Below, in pieces: positions 26,504 through 35,250 of a stretch of DNA of 64,000 nucleotides. The notes beneath the pieces were generated by a model, which was given only the letters and a program-made list of their open reading frames with translations, searched no databases and was not told the DNA's origin. The stretch is from Rugamonas fusca. Lineage in GTDB: Bacteria > Pseudomonadota > Gammaproteobacteria > Burkholderiales > Burkholderiaceae_D. A program made the translations under genes and the position numbers. Each line of letters begins with the position of its first letter. Position 1 is the stretch's first letter. Location of the stretch: assembly GCF_014042365.1 (NCBI RefSeq), contig NZ_JACEZS010000022.1, positions 38,901-102,900 of the forward strand, in the 5' to 3' direction.

Positions 26504-26977
26504 TCAGGCCGGGCCGGGCGCCGGCTCCTTGATCAGCCGGTGCACCAGGACCGGAATGCGCGAGTGCGACAGCACCTTGTTGGTGACGCTGCCCAGCAAC
26601 AGCTGGCCCCAGCCGCTGCGCCCGTGCGAGCCCATGAAGATCAGGTCGCAGCCTTCGCGGGCGGCCACCTCGACGATCTTGAGCGCCGGGCTTTCCGCGA
26701 ACACCGTCATGCCCTGGCAGCGCAGGCCGCGCCGCGCGGCCGCGTCGACGATGGGCTGCACGTGCTGCTGGCCGGCGCGCTGCATGGCCGCCATGTATTC
26801 CTCCTCGCTGGGGTAGCTGGGGGGAATGATTTCCACGTAGATCGGATACTGGTATTCCGGCGCCACGAACAGGGCCAGGATGTCGGCGCCCATCTGTTCG
26901 GCGAAGTCCACTCCGGCACACGCCGTCTTACTCGACACGGTGGAACCGTCGGTCGTAATCAAGATTTTGCGGTACAT
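26504..26977 (-). CDS. Universal stress protein (UspA family)
   Basis: The 157-residue single Usp domain starts MYRKILITTDGSTVSSKT and has the ATP-binding signature GSHGRSGWGQLLLGSVTNKVLSHSRIPVLV (G-x2-G-x9-G-S/T), so it is the nucleotide-binding type. AGGAGA lies 8 bases upstream of the ATG at 26977. A perfect FNR box is centred about 120 bases upstream and a TACAAT -10-like element at 27050-27055 (minus strand), which suggests low-oxygen induction. Confidence 0.92.
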   Translation of the reverse strand: MYRKILITTDGSTVSSKTACAGVDFAEQMGADILALFVAPEYQYPIYVEIIPPSYPSEEEYMAAMQRAGQQHVQPIVDAAARRGLRCQGMTVFAESPALKIVEVAAREGCDLIFMGSHGRSGWGQLLLGSVTNKVLSHSRIPVLVHRLIKEPAPGPA

Positions 26978-27089
26978 GGCAGTTCTCCTCTCAGTGCGCA
27001 ATGCCGGCGGCGTCACTGGCAGACTGCAACGACCGAGCGCGCCAGTTTAATTGTAGTCCTGATTCACATTATTGTTAGCATGGAAAGTC

Positions 27090-27103
27090 TTGATCTGTAT
27101 CAA
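27090..27103. promoter_or_regulatory. Perfect FNR box upstream of the UspA gene
   Basis: TTGAT-CTGT-ATCAA matches the FNR consensus at all ten defined positions. It lies in the 462-base gap (26978-27439) between the leftward UspA gene and rightward cheZ. It is about 115 bases from the UspA ATG and about 340 from cheZ, so UspA is the likelier target. Apart from the cheZ promoter candidate, nothing else was recognised in the gap. Confidence 0.75.
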
Positions 27104-27287
27104 TAAGTACACTGGTGCTTGCTGTTAATGCAAGGTCAAACAGGCATTTTTTGCGCATAGGCACTTGTTTTGTGGTTGCCGCCATACCTGGGCCATCTTT
27201 CCAATGTTAGTATCTGCAAATACAACAGTAAACGTGGCTTGCCCCCTTGGGCAGCGGGGTAGCCGACCGGCTTTCCGGCCCTGGAGA

Positions 27288-27317
27288 TTGAACAATCCGG
27301 CGCCGCCCTGCTACACT
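27288..27317 (+). promoter_or_regulatory. Sigma70-like promoter of cheZ-cheA
   Basis: TTGAAC, an 18-base spacer and TACACT form a good -35/-10 pair, giving a start near 27325 and a leader of about 115 bases. No flagellar sigma28 promoter was seen. Confidence 0.5.
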
Positions 27318-27439
27318 CGCGAAAGCGCGTTATATTGCCGGGCGTCATCACTCTCGAGCCCGCCTGCGGATGGGGCGGCACAGGGTGAGCAAGCAAGTGG
27401 AAGGGCAGCAATTTTACAAATTATGGAGAAGCAGGGATT

Positions 27440-28273
27440 ATGACCAACGCCGCTGATGATTTCGACGCACTATTTGATGAAGTGTCTGCCCAAAGCAAGA
27501 GTGCGGCACCGGCCCCGGCACCCGCTCCTGCGCCGGCCGCGGCCGAAGATGACCTGGAAAGCCTGTTCGAGCAGGTAGCGGCGGCCCGCCCGCCCGATGT
27601 GGTGGCCGAAGCGGCCGCGCCGGCCCCGGCCCTGGCTGCCGCTGCAGCCGCGGTCGCCGACGTTCCCGACGGCGACAAGCCAGCCATGTTCGAACGCCTG
27701 GGCGGCATCGTGCGCCTGCTGCACGATTCGCTGCGCGAACTGGGCTATGACAAGGCGCTGACGGAAGCGTCGTCGCAAATCGTCGATGCCCAGGACCGGC
27801 TGGAATACGTGGCCTCGCTCACCGAACAGGCTGCCAACAAGGTGCTCAACACGCTGGACGAGGGCATGCCCGCCCAGGATGTGCTGTCCAAGCAATCGAA
27901 GGAAATGGAAAACCGTTGGAGCGACCTGTTCGCCGGCAAGCTCAGCCTGGATCAGTTCAAGGTGCTGGCGGGTGACTCCAAGGCGTTCGCGCAAGCCGTG
28001 TCGGAAGCGACCGAGGCGGAAAAAGCCCGCCTGCTGGAAATCATGATGGCCCAGGACTTCCAGGACATCACCGGCCAGCTGATCAAGAAGGTGGTGACCA
28101 TCACCAAAACGGTGGAGAACGAGTTGGCGCAGCTGCTGCGCGACAACGCGCCGGCCGACGTGCGCGAGAAACTGGCGCAAAAAGAAGTGTCTCTGATGCA
28201 AGGCCCATCGGCTCCGTCGGTGGCGCTGAATCAGGATAGTGTCGACGACCTGCTTGCTGACCTGGGATTCTAA
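27440..28273 (+). CDS. cheZ: CheY-P phosphatase CheZ
   Basis: The 277-residue protein has an Ala/Pro-rich N-terminus, long helices, and the catalytic segment MMAQDFQDITGQLIKKVV, in which D209 and Q213 match E. coli D143 and Q147. The C-terminal tail DSVDDLLADLGF is the CheY-binding helix. It dephosphorylates CheY-P in the cytoplasm. Its TAA shares a base with the cheA ATG (TAATG), so the two are coupled. No cheY lies beside it. Confidence 0.95.
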   Translation: MTNAADDFDALFDEVSAQSKSAAPAPAPAPAPAAAEDDLESLFEQVAAARPPDVVAEAAAPAPALAAAAAAVADVPDGDKPAMFERLGGIVRLLHDSLRELGYDKALTEASSQIVDAQDRLEYVASLTEQAANKVLNTLDEGMPAQDVLSKQSKEMENRWSDLFAGKLSLDQFKVLAGDSKAFAQAVSEATEAEKARLLEIMMAQDFQDITGQLIKKVVTITKTVENELAQLLRDNAPADVREKLAQKEVSLMQGPSAPSVALNQDSVDDLLADLGF

Positions 28274-30159
28274 TGGACGATATGCTCAAGGATTTCGTCG
28301 TCGAGGCGATGGATCTGGCTGTCAATGTGGAAGAACATCTGTTGCGCCTCGAACGCGACCCGGAAAACAAGGAAACCCTGAACGCGGTGTTTCGCTCGTT
28401 CCACACCATCAAGGGTGGCGCCGGCTTCATGAACCTGCCGGCGCTGGTGGCGGCCTGTCACCTGACGGAAAACCTGTTTGACGCGCTGCGCACGGGCGCC
28501 GCGCCCGTCACGCCGCTGGCCATCGAGGCGGCGCTGCAGGCTTCCGGTTTCGTGGCCGACCAGCTGGCCGAACTGTCGAATGGCGCCGAGCCCGATACGC
28601 TGCCGGCCATGCCGGGCGACCTGGAAGCGATCCTGAAGGACGCCATCGAAGGCAAGGGCGATGTGCCCAAGGCCGCCGCCAAGCCGGCCGCCGCGCCTGC
28701 GTCTGCACCGGCCGCCGCGCCGGCCGCAGCGGCGCCGGCCGCCGCGCCCGCCGCCGTCTCCGATGATGGGCTGGACTGGGAAGGCATGTACATTTCCGTG
28801 GTGCCGGAAGGCACCTACACGCGCCGCGCCGCGCCAGCGCCCGCGCCTGCCGCGGCGCCTGCCGCGTCCGTGGCCGAAGGCGTGGCGGCGGCCGTGGCCG
28901 CGGCCCCTGCCGCAGCCGTTGCGCGCCCCCGTCCCGACGGCGAGAAGCGCGAAGACCGGCCGCAGACGGCCCCCGTCAAGGAGGAGAGCATCCGCGTCGA
29001 CGCCGTCAAGCTCGACGCGCTGCTGGAAGTGGCGGGCGAATCCGTGCAGGCCGCCAACCAGGCCGCCGTGCTGCTGGAACGCCTGCTGCAATTCAAGTTC
29101 GAAGGCCAGGCCGCGACCTTGATGGCCACGCTGGCTGAAACGCTGGAGCGCGCGTCGCGTTATTCGACCGAGCTGCAGCGCGCCACGCTGGCCACCCGCA
29201 TGCAGCCGGTGGGCCGCCTGTTCCAGAAATTCCCGCGCCTGGTGCGCGAGCTGGCCAAGGATTTGGGCAAGGATGTGGAACTGACCATCGAGGGCGCGGA
29301 AACGGAAGTGGACCGCGTCGTCGTCGACAGCCTGTACGATCCGCTGGTGCACATGCTGCGCAACGCGCTCGACCACGGCGTCGAATCGCCCGAGGAGCGG
29401 GTGGCGGCCGGCAAGTCCACCAAGTCCTACATCTCGCTCAAGGCCTGGCAGGAAGCGAACAGCGTGATGATCGTGCTGCAGGATGACGGCAAGGGCATGG
29501 ACCCGATCAAGCTGCGCCAGAAGGCGCTGCAGAAGGGCCTGATCAGCGAATCGGCCCAGCTGACGGCCGACGATTGCTTCCAGCTGGTGTTCCTGCCCGG
29601 TTTCTCGACCAAGGAAGTGGCCTCCAGCGTGTCCGGCCGCGGCGTCGGCATGGACGTGGTGAAGACGGCCGTGGAAAAGAACCGCGGCGCCATCCACATC
29701 GAGTCGGCGCTCGGCTTCGGCACCAAGTTCGCCATCCGCCTGCCGATCGAACTGTCGATCGTGCCGACCATGCTGGTGTCCACCTCGGGCGCGGCGCTGG
29801 CGTTGCCGATGGCCGTGGTGCAGCGCGTGGTCGAACTGCCGGAAGAGTTCATGGAAGTGGGCGGCGCGCCCGTGCTCAAGGACCAGGGCCGGCCGTTGCC
29901 GGTGCGGTCGCTGGCCGGTGCGCTCGGCTACGAGAACTGCCGCGAGAAGGTGGGTATTGTTGTTGCGGCGCCACAGCCGTACATCCTGGCCGTGGAAGCG
30001 GTCGATGGCACGGCCGACCTGGTGATCAAGCCGATGACGGCCATCGCCGTGGAAGGCATTACGGGCACGGCCCGCTCCGCCGAGGGCGAGCTGGTGCTGG
30101 TGGTGGGCCTATCGTTCCTGATGGACGGGTGCCGCAGCAGTGTCCGCATGGCAGCCTAG
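28273..30159 (+). CDS. cheA: Chemotaxis histidine kinase CheA
   Basis: The 628-residue protein has an HPt domain with phospho-acceptor H44 (FHTIKGGAGF). A long Ala/Pro linker stands where a CheY-binding P2 domain would be. The dimerisation helices contain TLATRMQPVGRLFQKFPRLVRELAK. The ATP site has HMLRNALDHGVE, DDGKGM and GRGVGMDVVKT, and a CheW-like domain ends the protein. The absence of a clear P2 and the pairing only with cheZ are unusual. It may serve the main flagellar system, encoded elsewhere, or an alternative pathway. A terminator follows. Confidence 0.93.
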   Translation: MDDMLKDFVVEAMDLAVNVEEHLLRLERDPENKETLNAVFRSFHTIKGGAGFMNLPALVAACHLTENLFDALRTGAAPVTPLAIEAALQASGFVADQLAELSNGAEPDTLPAMPGDLEAILKDAIEGKGDVPKAAAKPAAAPASAPAAAPAAAAPAAAPAAVSDDGLDWEGMYISVVPEGTYTRRAAPAPAPAAAPAASVAEGVAAAVAAAPAAAVARPRPDGEKREDRPQTAPVKEESIRVDAVKLDALLEVAGESVQAANQAAVLLERLLQFKFEGQAATLMATLAETLERASRYSTELQRATLATRMQPVGRLFQKFPRLVRELAKDLGKDVELTIEGAETEVDRVVVDSLYDPLVHMLRNALDHGVESPEERVAAGKSTKSYISLKAWQEANSVMIVLQDDGKGMDPIKLRQKALQKGLISESAQLTADDCFQLVFLPGFSTKEVASSVSGRGVGMDVVKTAVEKNRGAIHIESALGFGTKFAIRLPIELSIVPTMLVSTSGAALALPMAVVQRVVELPEEFMEVGGAPVLKDQGRPLPVRSLAGALGYENCREKVGIVVAAPQPYILAVEAVDGTADLVIKPMTAIAVEGITGTARSAEGELVLVVGLSFLMDGCRSSVRMAA

Positions 30160-30181
30160 CGTTACGCTGGCGACCGACACG

Positions 30182-30210
30182 AAGCCTGCGACCCCCGCAG
30201 GCTTTTTTTT
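30182..30210 (+). terminator. Intrinsic terminator after cheA
   Basis: AAGCCTGCG pairs with CGCAGGCTT around a short C-rich loop and is followed by a T-run to 30210. Confidence 0.92.
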
Positions 30211-30397
30211 CGCCGCCGCGGCCGTGCAGGCCGGGTCGGCAAAATGATACAAAATAGCAAAGGAGTCATAAAAGGTGTATCAAGACGCGCAACCGCATCA
30301 GCTCACGAGGCTGGGACCGGCGACGCTTTTGCAATGCACAAATATGGCATAATCAAAGTGGATCACTCACACAGGCGGTAGCAGCACTGCATAAATC

Positions 30398-31801
30398 ATG
30401 ATGAAGACGCTTTACGACAAACTCTGGGAATCGCACGTGGTCAAGACCGAGGAAGACGGCACCACGATCCTGTACATCGACCGGCACCTGGTGCACGAAG
30501 TCACCAGCCCGCAAGCATTCGACGGCCTGCGCGCCGCCGGCCGCAAGCCGTGGCGCATCTCGGCCAACCTGGCCGTGGCCGACCACAACGTCCCCACCAC
30601 CGACCGCGCCCACGGCATCGCCGACCCGGTCTCGCGCCTGCAGGTGGAAACGCTGGACGCCAACGCCAAGTCCTACGGCCTGACCTATTTCAACATGAAC
30701 GACAAGCGCCAGGGCATCGTGCACGTGATCGGCCCGGAGCAGGGCGCCACCCTGCCGGGCATGACGGTGGTGTGCGGCGACTCGCATACCTCGACCCACG
30801 GCGCCTTCGGCGCGCTGGCGCACGGCATCGGCACCTCGGAAGTGGAGCACGTGCTGGCTACCCAGACCCTGCTGCAGAAAAAATCCAAGGCCATGCTGGT
30901 GCAGGTGGACGGCGCGCTGCCGGCCGGCGTAACGGCCAAGGACATCGTGCTGGCCGTGATCGGCAAGATCGGCACGGCCGGCGGCACCGGCTACTGCATC
31001 GAGTTCGGCGGCTCCACCATCCGCGCGCTGTCGATGGAAGGGCGCATGACGGTGTGTAACATGGCCATCGAGGCGGGCGCGCGCGCCGGCATCGTCGGCG
31101 TCGACGACACCACCATCAACTACGTCAAGGGCCGTCCGTTCTCGCCCGTGGGCCCGCACTGGGAGCGCGCCGTCGAATACTGGCGCACGCTCCATTCCGA
31201 TCCCGGCGCCCGCTTCGACCTGGTGGTCACGCTCAACGCGGCCGAGATCAAGCCGCAGGTCACGTGGGGCACCTCGCCCGAGATGGTGACCTCGGTCGAT
31301 GGCCGCGTGCCCGATCCCGACCACGAGAAGGACAGCGTCAAGCGCGACGCCATGGAAAAGGCGCTGGTCTACATGGACCTCAAGCCCAACACGGCGATCG
31401 AGGATATCCGCATCGACAAGGTGTTCATCGGTTCCTGCACCAACTCGCGCATCGAGGACTTGCGCGCCGCCGCCGAGGTGGTGCGCGGCAAGCAGCGCGC
31501 CTCCAACGTCAAGCTGGCGCTGGTGGTGCCCGGTTCGGGCCTGGTCAAGGAGCAGGCCGAGCGCGAAGGGCTGGACCGCATCTTCCGCGATGCCGGTTTC
31601 GAATGGCGCGAGCCGGGTTGCTCGATGTGCCTGGCCATGAACGCCGACCGGCTGGAGCCGGGCGAGCGCTGCGCCTCGACCTCGAACCGCAACTTCGAAG
31701 GCCGCCAGGGCCAGGGCGGACGCACCCACCTGGTGTCGCCCGCGATGGCGGCGGCGGCCGGTATCGCCGGCCACTTCGTCGACGTGCGCGCGCTGCGCTG
31801 A
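30398..31801 (+). CDS. leuC: 3-isopropylmalate dehydratase large subunit
   Basis: The 467-residue aconitase-family protein starts MMKTLYDKLWESHVV. Its 4Fe-4S cysteines appear in FIGSCTNSRIEDL and EPGCSMCLAMN, and it has VCGDSHTSTHGAFGALAHGIGTSEVEHVLATQ. With LeuD it converts 2- to 3-isopropylmalate in leucine synthesis. The start could also be the next ATG (30401); no ribosome site is clear. A CATAAT -10-like box lies near 30350. It opens the run leuC-ecn-leuD-leuB-asd. Confidence 0.97.
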   Translation: MMKTLYDKLWESHVVKTEEDGTTILYIDRHLVHEVTSPQAFDGLRAAGRKPWRISANLAVADHNVPTTDRAHGIADPVSRLQVETLDANAKSYGLTYFNMNDKRQGIVHVIGPEQGATLPGMTVVCGDSHTSTHGAFGALAHGIGTSEVEHVLATQTLLQKKSKAMLVQVDGALPAGVTAKDIVLAVIGKIGTAGGTGYCIEFGGSTIRALSMEGRMTVCNMAIEAGARAGIVGVDDTTINYVKGRPFSPVGPHWERAVEYWRTLHSDPGARFDLVVTLNAAEIKPQVTWGTSPEMVTSVDGRVPDPDHEKDSVKRDAMEKALVYMDLKPNTAIEDIRIDKVFIGSCTNSRIEDLRAAAEVVRGKQRASNVKLALVVPGSGLVKEQAEREGLDRIFRDAGFEWREPGCSMCLAMNADRLEPGERCASTSNRNFEGRQGQGGRTHLVSPAMAAAAGIAGHFVDVRALR

Positions 31802-31819
31802 GCCTCACAGTCCTCGCAT

Positions 31820-31845
31820 GGGAGCGGATCGGCCGATCCGCTCCC
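31820..31845. repeat. Perfect 26-base palindrome between leuC and the entericidin gene
   Basis: GGGAGCGGATC and GATCCGCTCCC flank GGCC, giving full dyad symmetry. It starts 19 bases after the leuC stop. With no T-run it is not a standard terminator. It may cap or stabilise the leuC mRNA, or cause partial polarity inside the operon. Confidence 0.65.
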
Positions 31846-31913
31846 GCGTGGTGAAGCTGGCCGGCGCGCCACGCACAACAGAAAAGATAACCAGTCCTCA
31901 AAGAGAGTCCATC

Positions 31914-32036
31914 ATGAAAAAACTGTTCGCCCTGTCCCTGATCGCCCTGTCCCTGACCGCCTGCAACACCATCCAGGGCATGGGCAAGGATGTGGAGAAG
32001 CTGGGCCAGGCGGTCGAAGGCGCTGGCAAAAAATAA
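31914..32036 (+). CDS. Entericidin A/B-family small lipoprotein
   Basis: The 40-residue protein starts MKKLFALSLIALSLTACNT, a lipoprotein signal with lipobox LTAC. It continues with IQGMGKDVEKLGQAVEGAGKK, the entericidin pattern. It would be a small membrane-anchored lipoprotein; entericidins act as a bacteriolytic/antidote pair in enterobacteria, but the role elsewhere is unclear. It sits between leuC and leuD in the same direction, 54 bases before leuD. Confidence 0.9.
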   Translation: MKKLFALSLIALSLTACNTIQGMGKDVEKLGQAVEGAGKK

Positions 32037-32090
32037 CCGCGGCAGGGCGGGCCCTGGGCGGCCCGCCGCCGCACCAACTGATTGAGTACC

Positions 32091-32738
32091 ATGGATAAAT
32101 TTACGATCTACGAAGGCCTGGTGGCCCCGCTTGACCGCGCCAACGTCGACACCGACGCCATCATCCCGAAGCAATTCCTGAAGTCCATCCACCGCACCGG
32201 CTTCGGCCCCAACCTGTTCGACGAGTGGCGCTACCTGGACCACGGCGAACCGGGCATGGACAACAGCCGCCGTCCGCTGAACCCGGACTTCGTGCTCAAC
32301 GAGCCGCGCTACCAGGGCGCCTCCATCCTGCTGACGCGCAAGAACTTCGGCTGCGGCTCCTCGCGCGAGCACGCGCCGTGGGCGCTGGACCAGTATGGCT
32401 TCCGCGCCATCATCGCGCCCTCGTTCGCCGATATTTTCTTCAACAACTGCTACAAGAGCGGCTTGCTGCCCATCGTATTACCTGAAGCACAGATCGATCA
32501 TCTGTTCAATGAAGTCAAGGCTTTCCCCGGTTACCGTCTGGTGGTTGACCTTGAGCAGCAGCGTATTTCCACCAGCAATGGCAGCGTCTCCTACCCCTTC
32601 GAGATCGACGCCTTCCGCAAATATTGCCTGATGAACGGGCTCGACGATATTGGCCTGACCCTGCGCCACGCCGACGCCATCCGCGACTTCGAAGCGCGCC
32701 ATCTGGCAAGCCAGCCCTGGCTGGCCAACGTCATCTAA
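32091..32738 (+). CDS. leuD: 3-isopropylmalate dehydratase small subunit
   Basis: The 215-residue protein starts MDKFTIYEGLVAPLDRANVDTDAIIPKQFLK and has FGCGSSREHAPWAL, the LeuD/aconitase swivel-domain signature. It forms the isomerase with LeuC. The ATG at 32091 matches the family start; a TTG 9 bases earlier is less likely. It is followed 13 bases later by leuB. Confidence 0.97.
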   Translation: MDKFTIYEGLVAPLDRANVDTDAIIPKQFLKSIHRTGFGPNLFDEWRYLDHGEPGMDNSRRPLNPDFVLNEPRYQGASILLTRKNFGCGSSREHAPWALDQYGFRAIIAPSFADIFFNNCYKSGLLPIVLPEAQIDHLFNEVKAFPGYRLVVDLEQQRISTSNGSVSYPFEIDAFRKYCLMNGLDDIGLTLRHADAIRDFEARHLASQPWLANVI

Positions 32739-32751
32739 GAATCGACATCTC

Positions 32752-33825
<1,074 letters not shown>

Positions 33826-33869
33826 GACGGAACGGTATAAACGATTTACATGATATTGAAGGAATGATG

Positions 33870-34997
33870 ATGAAACTAGTAGGCTTGGTAGGTTGGCGCG
33901 GCATGGTCGGTTCGGTCCTGATGCAGCGCATGCGGGAAGAGGGCGATTTTGACCACATCGAACCGGTGTTCTTCACCACCTCGAATCCGGGCGGCGCGGC
34001 GCCGGCCATGGCGAAAAACGAAACCACGCTGAAAAGCGCGACCGACATCGCTGAGCTGAGCAAGTGCGAAATCATCATTTCCTGCCAGGGCGGCGACTAC
34101 ACCAGCGACGTGTTCCCGAAACTGCGCGCGGCCGGCTGGAACGGCTACTGGATCGACGCCGCGTCGACCCTGCGCATGGAGAAGGATGCCGTGATCGTGC
34201 TGGACCCGGTCAATATGCACGTGATCAAGGACGCGCTGGGCAAGGGCGTGAAGAACTTCATCGGCGGTAACTGCACCGTGTCGTGCATGCTGATCGGCCT
34301 GGGAGGCCTGTTCAAGCACAACCTGGTGGAGTGGATGACCTCCATGACCTACCAGGCGGCATCGGGCGGCGGCGCCCAGCACATGCGCGAACTGCTGACC
34401 CAGTTCGGCACCATCAACAGCGCCGTCAAGCCGCTGCTGGACGATCCCGCGTCCGCCATCCTGGAAATCGACCGCCAGGTGCTGGCCACCCAGCATGGCA
34501 TGACCGCGGAGCAGACCAAGCAGTTCGGCGTGCCGCTGGCCGGCAACCTGATTCCCTGGATCGACAAGGACCTGGGCAACGGCCAGTCGAAAGAAGAGTG
34601 GAAGGGCGGCGCCGAGACCAACAAGATCCTGGGCCTGGGCGCGGACTTCGGCTCCAGGGCGATTCCCGTCGATGGCCTGTGCGTGCGTATCGGCGCCATG
34701 CGCTGCCACTCGCAGGCACTGACCATCAAGCTGACCAAGGATGTGCCGCTCGATGAACTGACCGACATCATCGCTTCGTCCAACCAGTGGGCCAAGGTGG
34801 TGCCGAACACGCGCGAAGCGTCGATGAAGGACCTGTCGCCGGCTGCCGTGACCGGTGGCCTGACCATCCCCGTCGGCCGCCTGCGCAAGATGAGCATGGG
34901 TGACGACTACCTGTCCGCCTTCACGGTGGGCGACCAGCTGCTGTGGGGCGCGGCCGAACCGCTGCGCCGCATGCTGCGCATCGTGCTCGATGCATAA
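33870..34997 (+). CDS. asd: Aspartate-semialdehyde dehydrogenase
   Basis: The 375-residue protein starts MKLVGLVGWRGMVGSVLMQRM and has the catalytic Cys in GGNCTVSCM and the tail segment SMGDDYLSAFTVGDQLLWGAAEPLRRML. It makes aspartate semialdehyde for lysine, threonine, methionine and diaminopimelate. Three ATGs lie in tandem (33864, 33867, 33870); AAGGA at 33859-33863 gives the best spacing to the third. A terminator lies about 50 bases after the stop. Confidence 0.97.
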   Translation: MKLVGLVGWRGMVGSVLMQRMREEGDFDHIEPVFFTTSNPGGAAPAMAKNETTLKSATDIAELSKCEIIISCQGGDYTSDVFPKLRAAGWNGYWIDAASTLRMEKDAVIVLDPVNMHVIKDALGKGVKNFIGGNCTVSCMLIGLGGLFKHNLVEWMTSMTYQAASGGGAQHMRELLTQFGTINSAVKPLLDDPASAILEIDRQVLATQHGMTAEQTKQFGVPLAGNLIPWIDKDLGNGQSKEEWKGGAETNKILGLGADFGSRAIPVDGLCVRIGAMRCHSQALTIKLTKDVPLDELTDIIASSNQWAKVVPNTREASMKDLSPAAVTGGLTIPVGRLRKMSMGDDYLSAFTVGDQLLWGAAEPLRRMLRIVLDA

Positions 34998-35047
34998 CGA
35001 CTGTTGATCTGCGTACATCGCACCGCGCCAGGTGCGGCCAGTGCGGA

Positions 35048-35086
35048 CAGCGGCCCCGGTGCCAACCGGGTGCCGCTGTTTTTTTT
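35048..35086 (+). terminator. Intrinsic terminator after asd
   Basis: CAGCGGC and GCCGCTG form the outer stem and CCGGT/ACCGG the inner stem, followed by eight T's. It closes the leu-asd run before fimV. Confidence 0.88.
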
Positions 35087-35250
35087 GGCGGGCGCTTCCC
35101 AAACGGGTTTTTTGGGCATACATTAGGCGCCTAGGTGACATATCGGGGCGCACCACACGCGCAAAGCTTGCATGGTCCTGCCCGTGGTGATATGTTGATA
35201 CTTCCGGGAAAGTAACATTTTTCCCTCTGACAACCCTATCGCCGCCCACT

